Assembly (NCBI GenBank): GCA_004554555.1
Contig: SFLN01000040.1
Coordinates: 1 to 15,647, forward strand
DNA: 15,647 nucleotides
DNA from: [Eubacterium] saphenum
Lineage (GTDB): Bacteria > Bacillota > Clostridia > Oscillospirales > Ruminococcaceae
Reading direction: 5' to 3'
Part shown: piece after piece, positions 8,126 to 13,726 of the stretch
How the letters are laid out: every line of letters begins with the position of its first letter
Position numbering within the stretch: the stretch's first letter is position 1
Program-made: the position numbers and the translations under genes
Notes under the pieces: generated by a model
Seen by the model: the letters and a program-made list of their open reading frames with translations, nothing else
Databases searched by the model: none
What the model was told of the DNA's origin: nothing

Positions 8126-8154
8126 TTGAAAAAGTATGAAAAGTATGATATAAT
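8126..8154 (+). promoter_or_regulatory. Promoter of the IscR-like gene
   Basis: TTGAAA (8126-8131), 17 bp, TATAAT (8149-8154), in an AT-rich divergent intergenic region. Transcription would start near 8161, about 40 nt before the ATG. The operators lie upstream of it, so autoregulation may be indirect. Confidence 0.75.
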
Positions 8155-8201
8155 TTGATAAATGGATAATCCAATATTTTTGAAAGAAAGCCGTGATTAT
8201 T

Positions 8202-8609
8202 ATGAAAATTTCCACCAAAGGACGTTACGCGCTCAGAATGTTGGTTGATTTGGCTCAAAACCAAAGCGAGGAGTTCGTTTCGCTTGCCGACATCGCCGAG
8301 CGCCAGAGTATTTCCAAAAAATACCTCGAGCAAATCGTGCCCATGCTCAGCAAGGCTGGGCTTATCCGCACAAATCGCGGCAACCGCGGCGGCTATATGC
8401 TAAACGTCCCCCCCGACAAGTGCTCTGTCGGCGATATCCTCCGCGCTACCGAGGGCTCGCTTGCGCCCGTCGCCTGCCTCGAATACGGCGAGAACACCTG
8501 CCCGCGCAAGGAACAGTGTATTACCCTCTACGTCTGGGAGGACTTCTACCGCCTCACAAACGAGTACTTCGACGGGATAACCTTGCAGGATATTATCGAG
8601 CATAAATAA
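8202..8609 (+). CDS. iscR: Rrf2-family transcriptional regulator, IscR-like
   Basis: This 135-aa protein has the Rrf2 winged-helix N-terminus MKISTKGRYALRML and the recognition region SISKKYLEQIVPMLSKAGLI, then RGGY at 62-65. Three cysteines in the effector loop, C92, C100 and C106 (ACLEYGENTC, PRKEQC), match the IscR-type [2Fe-2S] ligand pattern (C92, C98, C104 in E. coli), and C74 is extra. A GTG three codons upstream is open but lies too close to the weak GAAAG site, so ATG 8202 is preferred. It is divergent from iscSU, as expected for a regulator of Fe-S assembly. A CymR-like cysteine role cannot be excluded, but the Cys triad favours cluster sensing. Confidence 0.88.
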   Translation: MKISTKGRYALRMLVDLAQNQSEEFVSLADIAERQSISKKYLEQIVPMLSKAGLIRTNRGNRGGYMLNVPPDKCSVGDILRATEGSLAPVACLEYGENTCPRKEQCITLYVWEDFYRLTNEYFDGITLQDIIEHK

Positions 8610-8623
8610 TTTTTCCAAAACCC

Positions 8624-8653
8624 TTGACAAAATCGATTTTTTCGGTGTATAAT
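8624..8653 (+). promoter_or_regulatory. Orphan promoter after iscR
   Basis: TTGACA (8624-8629), 18 bp, TATAAT (8648-8653), starting 15 bp after the iscR stop. No CDS follows on this strand before the terminator at 8708, so the product would be a short RNA. Confidence 0.7.
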
Positions 8654-8659
8654 GTAAAC

Positions 8660-8739
8660 GTAGGAAAAGGTACGATAACATTTCCTAATTCCCACGCAAA
8701 AGTGAAACCCGCAGGACTGCGACCTCCTGCGGGCTTTTT
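8660..8739 (+). ncRNA. Candidate ~80-nt small RNA
   Basis: The segment lies between a consensus promoter and an intrinsic terminator. It contains a 7-bp hairpin TAGGAAA / TTTCCTA (8661-8667, 8681-8687) with a 13-nt loop, a small CAC/GTG hairpin (8693-8704) and the terminator stem. No convincing ORF with a ribosome site is present. It does not match any riboswitch or SRP, 6S or tmRNA consensus I can recall. Its location just after iscR suggests, but does not show, a link to iron or sulfur control. Confidence 0.5.
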
Positions 8740-8746
8740 GTTTTTT
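8708..8746 (+). terminator. Intrinsic terminator after iscR and the candidate small RNA
   Basis: CCCGCAGG (8708-8715) pairs with CCTGCGGG (8726-8733), followed by CTTTTTGTTTTTT. A strong rho-independent terminator on the plus strand. Confidence 0.9.
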
Positions 8747-8792
8747 GATAACTGTTTTCGGGGTTCTGCCTCTAGCTTGATTTGCGAGAACT

Positions 8793-8969
8793 TTTCCCCT
8801 GCATTTTTCGGTATCAAACCGAAAAATGCTCGGGGAGGTTGTTCGTGTTGAAATATTTGCGCTTCGCGCCGTTTGGACGCTTCGCTCCAGTGCCTCCGGC
8901 GGCTTGAAACCTTTTTCTGAAGAAAAAGGTTTCAAGACTTCCAAAAAGACTTTAGGCTTCGCGTGCTTG
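8793..8969 (-). repeat. Short palindromic repeat element, copy c
   Basis: On the minus strand it begins CAAGCACGCGAAGCC at 8969, 28 bp after the hcyD stop, then AAAGTCTTTTTGGAAG and the 12-bp hairpin GAAACCTTTTTC / GAAAAAGGTTTC (8906-8933), GCCGCCGGAGGC, and a hairpin GCATTTTTCGGT / ACCGAAAAATGC (8801-8829). It keeps only a subset of the modules of the full 581-bp copy. No gene is seen between the terminator at 8746 and the hcyD stop at 8997. Confidence 0.75.
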
Positions 8970-8996
8970 ATTGCAGCTTTCTGCTAAATCCGCCGC

Positions 8997-9407
8997 TCAA
9001 ACCAGCTCCAGCTGCTCCTTCTCCGCGCTCTCGCCCTCAATCTTGAACGAGTTGAGAACCGGCGTTTTCTCCATCAGCGACAAAATCATATAACTCGCCT
9101 TGCTGTCATACGCTAAGCGCTTGTCCTCCTCGGACGGTCTTGACGGCGACTCCGGGTGCGAGTGCCAGTTCCCCAGCGGCGCTAAGCCGTTCGCACGCAT
9201 ATCCTTCACCGCCGCAAGCTGTTCCTTCGGGTCAAGCGAAAAATGCTCGTTTGATTGGTCAACGTTCGTCAGAAAGTACACCTTCTCCACAACCTTGACT
9301 TCCCCGTCAACCCGCCCCGCAATCAGCCCGCACGCCTCGTTCGGCAGCTCAGCTCTCGCGTGCTCCACAATCCGCTCAAAATCCGCCTTTTTCAGCTTTA
9401 TCGTCAT
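8997..9407 (-). CDS. hcyD: JAMM/MPN metallopeptidase (M67, Mec/HcyD-like)
   Basis: This small 136-aa JAB1/MPN domain protein has the complete JAMM zinc site: E24, then H82-S-H84, S92 and D95 (HxH-x7-S-x2-D, in WHSHPESPSRPSEED). Stand-alone bacterial members next to ThiS-like carriers trim the carrier C-terminus or release the product from it (Mec of Mycobacterium tuberculosis, HcyD of Wolinella). The carrier encoded two genes upstream ends in GGGQ, so the expected substrate is the bond before that Gln. Its ATG overlaps the hcyF stop by four bases (ATGA), implying translational coupling. It is last in the operon. The fold and zinc site are certain, and the trimming role is inferred from context. 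Confidence 0.88.
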   Translation of the reverse strand: MTIKLKKADFERIVEHARAELPNEACGLIAGRVDGEVKVVEKVYFLTNVDQSNEHFSLDPKEQLAAVKDMRANGLAPLGNWHSHPESPSRPSEEDKRLAYDSKASYMILSLMEKTPVLNSFKIEGESAEKEQLELV

Positions 9408-10210
9408 AGTTTCCCGTCACACTCCGCCTGTTCGTAATCGATAAGCTCGGTTATCGTCGGGTTTTCTCCGCACACCGCGCAGTTCTTGTCGGTCGGCAGC
9501 TTAATCTTCCGAAACTCCATCTTCAGCGCGTCATACGTCAGAAGATAACCCGTGAGCAAGTCGCCCTGCCCGAGTATGTACTTAATCGCTTCCATCGCCT
9601 GCAGCGAGCCGATTACACCGCCCATCGCCCCGATAACGCCCGCCTGCTTGCAGGTCGGCACAGCGTCCTTTGGCGGAGGGTTCTTGAACACGCAGCGATA
9701 GCACGGACCTTTGCCCGGAACATAGGTCATCAGCTGTCCCTTGAAGCGGATAATTCCCGCGTGTGAAAACGGCTTTCCCGCCATAACGCAAGCGTCGTTT
9801 ATGAGGAATTTTGCGGGGAAATTGTCCGTGCCGTCAATGATGAAATCGTAGTCCTTGATTAAGTCCATAATGCTCTCGCTGTCCACGAAAACACGGTAGG
9901 TTTTCACGATCACATCGGGGTTTATCGCTTCCATTGTTTCCTTCGCGGACTGCACTTTCGGCTTGCCGACATCTGCGGTCGTGTGGATAATCTGCCGCTG
10001 CAAATTCGACAAATCAACCTCGTCCGCGTCCGCGATACCGATTGTTCCCACACCGGCAGCCGCAAGGTACATCGCCGCGGGAGCACCCAAGCCGCCCGCT
10101 CCGATTATCAGCACCTTCGCGTTGAGCAGCTTTTTCTGCCCCTTCGCGCCGACTTCCTTTAATATAATGTGTCGGGAATAGCGTTCAAGCTGTTCGTTTG
10201 TAAAAGCCAT
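9404..10210 (-). CDS. hcyF: E1-like sulfur-carrier adenylyltransferase (ThiF/MoeB/HesA family)
   Basis: This 268-aa enzyme would use ATP to adenylate the C-terminal glycine of the small carrier, preparing its thiocarboxylate. The Rossmann nucleotide site is GAGGLG (37-42). NLQRQ (69-73) supplies the conserved arginine region and DGTDNF (126-131) the metal/ATP region. Two CxxC pairs, C170/C173 and C244/C247, form the structural zinc site. C187 in PTCKQAG is in the position of the catalytic cysteine. There is no rhodanese extension, so it is ThiF/HesA-sized. Its ATG shares one base with the hcyS stop (TAATG). The neighbours make HcyS the partner rather than ThiS or MoaD, as no thiamin or molybdopterin genes are present. 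Confidence 0.92.
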   Translation of the reverse strand: MAFTNEQLERYSRHIILKEVGAKGQKKLLNAKVLIIGAGGLGAPAAMYLAAAGVGTIGIADADEVDLSNLQRQIIHTTADVGKPKVQSAKETMEAINPDVIVKTYRVFVDSESIMDLIKDYDFIIDGTDNFPAKFLINDACVMAGKPFSHAGIIRFKGQLMTYVPGKGPCYRCVFKNPPPKDAVPTCKQAGVIGAMGGVIGSLQAMEAIKYILGQGDLLTGYLLTYDALKMEFRKIKLPTDKNCAVCGENPTITELIDYEQAECDGKL

Positions 10211-10416
10211 TACTGCCCGCCTCCCATAAAGTACAGAAACTCAACCTCGTCGCCGTCCTTCAGCACGGTTTCCTCAAAAGTACCGCTCTTCACGAACTCA
10301 TCGTTCACCGATACCGTCACATACTGCGGTGTTTCAACATTCTCCGCTTCAACCAGCTGCGCCACGGTCAGCCCGTCCGCATATTCCTTTTTAACGCCTG
10401 CTACACTGATAGTCAT
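10210..10416 (-). CDS. hcyS: ThiS/MoaD-like sulfur carrier protein with a Gln-capped tail
   Basis: This 68-aa ubiquitin-fold protein has its usual C-terminal di-glycine masked: it ends FMGGGQ, so one residue (Q68) follows G67. The terminal codons GGC GGG CAG TAA were read directly. Activation by the E1-like neighbour needs a free terminal Gly, so cleavage by the JAMM peptidase of the operon is expected, as with the extra residue reported for Wolinella HcyS. AAGGAG lies 8 nt before the ATG. The carrier would donate sulfur to MetY for homocysteine synthesis. ThiS for thiamin is the alternative, but the capped tail and the operon argue against it. Confidence 0.9.
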   Translation of the reverse strand: MTISVAGVKKEYADGLTVAQLVEAENVETPQYVTVSVNDEFVKSGTFEETVLKDGDEVEFLYFMGGGQ

Positions 10417-10428
10417 TTTGTTTTCTCC

Positions 10429-10743
10429 TTAATCGATATTATTTATTACCTCAACAATTGCCGCCTTTTTCTGTGCTCCCGTGAGCCGCGCCTTTTCCTC
10501 GCCGTTTTTGAAAAAAATCAGCGTGGGAACCGCAGTTACGCCGTACCGCTCGGCAATTTCGCCGTCAAAGTTTATGTTCAGCTTCGCGAATTTCACATCG
10601 CCGTGTTCTTCCTCAAGCTCCGCGATAACCGGCGACATTCGCTTGCACGGAATACAGCTGTCCGAGAAGAAATCCGTCACCACAAGCCCACTTGCCGCGA
10701 GAACTTCGCTGTCGAAGCTGTCCGTTGTGAGTTTAACCGACAT
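10429..10743 (-). CDS. Thioredoxin-like protein with a CIPC active site
   Basis: This 104-aa single-domain thioredoxin has the active-site motif SDSCIPCKR (C30, C33) in place of WCGPC, and the cis-proline is in AVPT (P73). There is no signal peptide, so it is cytosolic. The CIPC motif and the missing active-site Trp separate it from general TrxA. The gene starts one base into the tusA-like stop (TAATG) and ends 12 bp before hcyS, so it is fully embedded in the operon. It may reduce a disulfide or persulfide on the sulfur carrier, TusA-like protein or MetY, with TrxB from the divergent operon as electron donor. That pairing is inference. Confidence 0.88.
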   Translation of the reverse strand: MSVKLTTDSFDSEVLAASGLVVTDFFSDSCIPCKRMSPVIAELEEEHGDVKFAKLNINFDGEIAERYGVTAVPTLIFFKNGEEKARLTGAQKKAAIVEVINNID

Positions 10744-10988
10744 TACTCTCCCACCTTTTCAACAATGAGATTGTACGTTCCGTCACCGTTGTCCGTGAGC
10801 TTCAGGATTTTGTGTCCTTCTTCCTTGATGCTGCGCGGAACGTTCTGAACGGGTTCGCCGTCGTTCAGCTTGATGGACAAAATCTGCCCCTCGTCAAGCT
10901 CCTCGAGCGCAACCTTCGCCTTAACAAACGTTGTCGGGCACACAACGTCCGTGATATCCACATAATCGTCAATTTCAAATTCAGCCAT
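10743..10988 (-). CDS. TusA/SirA-like sulfur relay protein
   Basis: This 81-aa protein has the TusA fold pattern: an acidic start, then DITDVVCPTTFVKAKVALEEL with the persulfide-carrying cysteine at C17, then GEPVQNVPRS near the end. TusA family members pass sulfur as a Cys persulfide. The usual CPxP motif is CPTT here, so the second proline is missing. Two in-frame ATGs lie close together. The one at 10988 is preferred because GGGAGG is 9 nt upstream, against 3 nt for the other. It overlaps the end of the sulfite reductase gene by 8 bp, indicating coupling. A role carrying sulfur from sulfite reductase towards HcyS is inferred from this position. Confidence 0.85.
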   Translation of the reverse strand: MAEFEIDDYVDITDVVCPTTFVKAKVALEELDEGQILSIKLNDGEPVQNVPRSIKEEGHKILKLTDNGDGTYNLIVEKVGE

Positions 10989-11844
10989 TTTCATAAGCCT
11001 CCCTGATTGTTTTTTCAAACTTTTCCCGTCCAACACGGTCGATGGTGAACTTAAACCGCTCGCCCGCGTTTGCGTTTTCCTCGAAGAACTTTATCGCGGC
11101 GTCGCAGATTTTCAGCAGCTTTTCCTTGTCCTCGATAAACGGGATAACCGCCTCGCCTTTGTTAATCGTATTGCCGAAAAGACCGCCGAACGAAACTATG
11201 TAGCCGTGAACGGTATCCCAAGCCTCGGTCGGGCAGGATTTCACGCAGCGCCCGCAGAAGTTGCACTTTGCGTCATCAACGGAGATTTTCCCGTCCGCAA
11301 TCGTTATCGCGCCCGCGCGGCAAGCCTTTTCGCACACGCCGCAGTTTATGCACTTGTCCGCTTCCCACTTCACCTTAATGCCGCCCTTTATGCCGACGTC
11401 GTTTTCCTCGGCTTTGAGGCAGTTGTTCTGGCAGCCGGTTATGCCAAACTTAAACTTGTGCGGAAGCTCCCGCGCGAAATACCGCTCGTCAAGCTCCTTT
11501 GCAAGCGCGTAGGTGTCGATACAGCCGCTCGGGCAAATCGCCTCGCCCTGACAGGCGGTTATCGTGCGGACGCGCGGTCCGCAGACGCCCGGCTCCACGC
11601 CGCCCTCGGCAAGCGCGTTTTTCACCGCGTCGATATCGTCGATTTTGATGAACGGTATCTCAACGCTCTGTCTTGACGTCAAGTGAACGTGCCCGTCACC
11701 GAATTTCTCCGAAACCTCGGCAATCTTCGCAAGCTGCTTTGCCGTGAGATTCCCCCCCACAACCCGCAGCCGCAGCGAGAAGTTGTTCTTCTGCTTTTGC
11801 CGCATAAAACCGCCCTTTTTGAGCGTTCCGTAATCTACCGCCAT
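10981..11844 (-). CDS. Siroheme [4Fe-4S] nitrite/sulfite reductase with ferredoxin domain
   Basis: This 287-aa protein reduces sulfite (possibly nitrite) by six electrons, giving sulfide for the operon. An N-terminal ferredoxin-like half domain (GDGHVHLTSRQSVEIP) is followed by siroheme-cluster ligands C98-x5-C104 (ACQGEAIC) and C138-x3-C142 (GCQNNC). An inserted two-cluster ferredoxin then has C165, C168, C171, C175 and C194, C197, C200, C204. It resembles AsrC-type reductases and is about half the size of CysI. The start at 11844 follows GGAGG at 8 nt, and longer open starts lack such a site. It is second in the operon, 16 bp after metY. The context makes sulfite the likely substrate. Confidence 0.9.
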   Translation of the reverse strand: MAVDYGTLKKGGFMRQKQKNNFSLRLRVVGGNLTAKQLAKIAEVSEKFGDGHVHLTSRQSVEIPFIKIDDIDAVKNALAEGGVEPGVCGPRVRTITACQGEAICPSGCIDTYALAKELDERYFARELPHKFKFGITGCQNNCLKAEENDVGIKGGIKVKWEADKCINCGVCEKACRAGAITIADGKISVDDAKCNFCGRCVKSCPTEAWDTVHGYIVSFGGLFGNTINKGEAVIPFIEDKEKLLKICDAAIKFFEENANAGERFKFTIDRVGREKFEKTIREAYENG

Positions 11845-11860
11845 TTCTTTTTCCTCCAAA

Positions 11861-13087
11861 TTAAAGTTGATTAATCGATTGCTTAAAATCATCAATCAAA
11901 TCTTCTTTATCCTCAATCCCCACGCTTATGCGGATTGTGTCCTCAAAAACGCCCGCGTGGATTTTTTGCTCGTCGGTGCTATGGGCGTAAATCGTGCTTG
12001 CCGGGTGTATAACCAGCGTCCGCACGTCGCCGATATTCGTGGCGTTTGCCGCGAGCTTCAGCCCGTTTATCAGCCGAAACGCACGCTCCTTTGAACCCGC
12101 GCGGATTGTGAGGATTGCCCCGCCTTTTCCGCCGAGCTGCTCTTGACAAAGACGATAACTCTTGCTCGACGGCAGCGCCGGATAATTCACCGAAATGCTC
12201 TCGGTGCTCTCGAAAAACTCCGCGAGTGCCAGCGCATTCTCACAGCAGCGCTCCATTCGCAGACCGAGCGTTTCCATTCCAACGCTGTTCATAAACGCGT
12301 TCATCGGTGCCATACAGCCGCCGAAGTTGCGCCAGATGCCGTTTCGCAGCGACATCAGGTAAGCGAACTGCCCGAACTTTTTGTATTTCGCGAGCTTCGG
12401 GTGCTTGGTGTAATCCCACTTGAAATTGCCGCTGTCGATGATGACGCCGCTTATCGAGTTTCCGCCGCCGTTTATGTACTTTGACGTGGAGTGAACGATG
12501 ATATCCGCGCCGAAATCCGCGGGATTTATAAGGTAAGGCGTGGCGGTTGTGCTGTCGATAATCAGCGGTATGCCGTTCGCGTGAGCAGCCGCCGAAACTG
12601 CCTTCAAATCAACAATTTCAAGATTCGGGTTGCCGACAAGCTCCGCGAAAATCGCCTTGGTTTTCTCGTTTATCAGCGGCGCTATTTCATCGGCACTGAC
12701 GTGTTCCACGAAACGCGTCGTTATGCCAAACTCCGCGAGGTCGCCGAACAGGTCGATTGTGCCGCCGAACAGCGCAGAGCTTGCGATAACCTCATCGCCC
12801 GCCTGCAAAATGTTCAGCAGCGACATCGAAACCGCGGTCATTCCCGACGAGCACGCAACCGCGCCGATTCCCTTTTCAATCGCGCTCATTCGGCTTTCAA
12901 ACGCGGACACCGTGGGGTTGCTTATGCGCGTGTACGCGAACCCCGCCGCCTTGTTGTTGAACACGTTTTCAAGCTGCTCCGCCGACCCCTGCGCAAACGC
13001 GCTCACCTGGTAAATCGGCGTTAGCGTCGCGCCTGTCGCCTTTTCGCACGGGTTGTTTTTATGTAAAAGAGCCGTGTTGAATTTCAA
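11861..13087 (-). CDS. metY: O-acetylhomoserine sulfhydrylase (PLP, Cys/Met metabolism family)
   Basis: This 408-aa PLP enzyme of the cystathionine gamma-synthase family forms homocysteine from O-acetylhomoserine and a sulfur donor. It has YTRISNPT (52-59) for the partner-subunit site, ACSSGMTA (78-85) around the cofactor phosphate, and the PLP lysine K203 in HSTSKYINGGG. The family includes OAS sulfhydrylase, but the operon with a thiocarboxylate carrier favours the MetY activity. The start is a TTG at 13087, preceded by AAGGTGAG at good spacing, with no nearby in-frame ATG fitting as well. It is the first gene of the operon, and its transcript carries a ~450-nt repeat-rich leader from the promoter at 13546-13574. 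Confidence 0.93.
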   Translation of the reverse strand: MKFNTALLHKNNPCEKATGATLTPIYQVSAFAQGSAEQLENVFNNKAAGFAYTRISNPTVSAFESRMSAIEKGIGAVACSSGMTAVSMSLLNILQAGDEVIASSALFGGTIDLFGDLAEFGITTRFVEHVSADEIAPLINEKTKAIFAELVGNPNLEIVDLKAVSAAAHANGIPLIIDSTTATPYLINPADFGADIIVHSTSKYINGGGNSISGVIIDSGNFKWDYTKHPKLAKYKKFGQFAYLMSLRNGIWRNFGGCMAPMNAFMNSVGMETLGLRMERCCENALALAEFFESTESISVNYPALPSSKSYRLCQEQLGGKGGAILTIRAGSKERAFRLINGLKLAANATNIGDVRTLVIHPASTIYAHSTDEQKIHAGVFEDTIRISVGIEDKEDLIDDFKQSINQL

Positions 13088-13140
13088 ATTGACTCACCTT
13101 CAAACTTTTTTCAATACCGTCAGCCGTTCCGCCCGCTTTT

Positions 13141-13386
13141 GCGCAATCTCACGCGGGATTCGCGCTTGAAACCTCGGTTTTGCGCAACCTCTCGCGGGGT
13201 TCGCGCTCGAAGCCGTGCTTTCGCGCAACCTCTCGCGGGGTTCGCGCTTGAAACCTCGGTTTTGCGCAACCTCTCGCGGGGTTCGCGCTCGAAACCGCGA
13301 TTTTGTGCAACCTTTCGCGGGGTTCGCGCTTGAAACCTCGGTTTTGCGCAACCTCTCGCGGGATTTGCAGCTGAAGCCGCGCTTGT
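13141..13386 (-). repeat. Six tandem 41-bp repeats in the metY leader
   Basis: Units start at 13141, 13182, 13223, 13264, 13305 and 13346, a strict 41-bp period. Units 1, 3 and 5 end CTTGAAACCTCGGTTT. Units 2 and 4 end CTCGAARCCGYGMTTT-like, and unit 6 is diverged, so the array alternates two versions (82-bp higher order). Each unit can fold: GCGCAACC pairs with GGTT-C-GCGC with one bulged base, and AAACC-TC-GGTTT is a second small hairpin in the odd units. Open frames cross it, but 41 is not a multiple of 3 and neither strand offers a plausible protein start. It lies in the predicted 5' leader of metY. Confidence 0.9.
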
Positions 13387-13394
13387 TGCCGAGA

Positions 13395-13472
13395 AGCGCA
13401 CTCGTTGTCGAGAAGTGCCCTCGTTGACCGAGAAGCGCGCTCGTTGTCGAGAAGCGCGCTCGTTGAACGAGA
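13395..13472 (-). repeat. Second tandem tract, 19/20-bp units
   Basis: Four units (13395, 13414, 13434, 13453) alternate 19 and 20 bp and follow the pattern AGYGCNCTCGTTG-N-CGAGA. Each contains a small CTCG / CGAG hairpin, the last being the 13-bp palindrome CTCGTTGAACGAG. A degenerate unit precedes the tract. A related word occurs in the radA leader near 4153-4163. It is non-coding in appearance and part of the same leader as the 41-bp array. Confidence 0.75.
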
Positions 13473-13545
13473 ACCGCGCCCTGCGCTCACCCGCCGGATT
13501 GCGGAAAATCCACGGAAAATCTTTGCGGTATTGTTCTTTTTTTCC

Positions 13546-13574
13546 ATTATAACGCTATTAACCTATAATGTCAA
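13546..13574 (-). promoter_or_regulatory. Promoter of the metY-hcyD operon
   Basis: On the minus strand TTGACA (13569-13574), 17 bp, TATAAT (13546-13551): full consensus. The -35 box is inside the 25-bp palindromic operator. Transcription would start near 13539, about 450 nt before the metY start codon. No closer promoter is visible. Confidence 0.85.
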
Positions 13575-13582
13575 TAGGTTAA
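13558..13582. promoter_or_regulatory. 25-bp palindromic Rrf2-type operator
   Basis: Perfect inverted repeat: TTAACCTAT (13558-13566), seven bases AATGTCA, ATAGGTTAA (13574-13582). Its core ACCTA-N9-TAGGT has the same geometry as the two iscS operators, and it covers the operon -35 box. It is also upstream of the divergent second Rrf2 gene. Confidence 0.75.
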
Positions 13583-13649
13583 GTATATTTTTAGGCTTTT
13601 TGCCAAAAATTACGGTTGAAAAAGGGGCATTTTTATACAATAATACGGG

Positions 13650-13678
13650 TTGACGAAGTTGGAGGAGTGTGATATAAT
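13650..13678 (+). promoter_or_regulatory. Promoter of the second Rrf2 gene and trxB
   Basis: TTGACG (13650-13655), 17 bp, TATAAT (13673-13678), about 50 bp before the ATG of the regulator. The operator at 13558-13582 lies about 70 bp upstream. Confidence 0.75.
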
Positions 13679-13726
13679 ATACTAAATAAATAGGACTTAT
13701 ATGATATGTAACAGCGAGGTGAAAAA

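Noticed and set aside
8660..8739. Cyclic di-GMP-I or other known riboswitch
   Set aside because: The word ACGCAAAAG recalls part of that motif, but the required 5' domain and the rest of the consensus are missing, and no CDS follows on the plus strand.
6203..9407. SUF-type Fe-S system
   Set aside because: The cysteine desulfurase has the long IscS/NifS-type catalytic loop and no sufB, sufC or sufD gene is in the window.
10210..10416. ThiS for thiamin or MoaD for molybdopterin
   Set aside because: The tail has a residue after the terminal glycines and no thiamin or molybdopterin genes are nearby. The neighbours are metY, sulfite reductase and a JAMM peptidase.
13141..13386. CRISPR array
   Set aside because: Repeats are directly contiguous with a 41-bp period, the interval parts alternate between two versions rather than being unique, and no cas gene is present.
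13100..13547. Arg-rich open frames across the tandem repeats, both strands
   Set aside because: The 41-bp unit shifts frame each copy and the sense differs by frame. The longest minus-strand start overlaps the -10 box of the metY promoter, so it would not be on the transcript.
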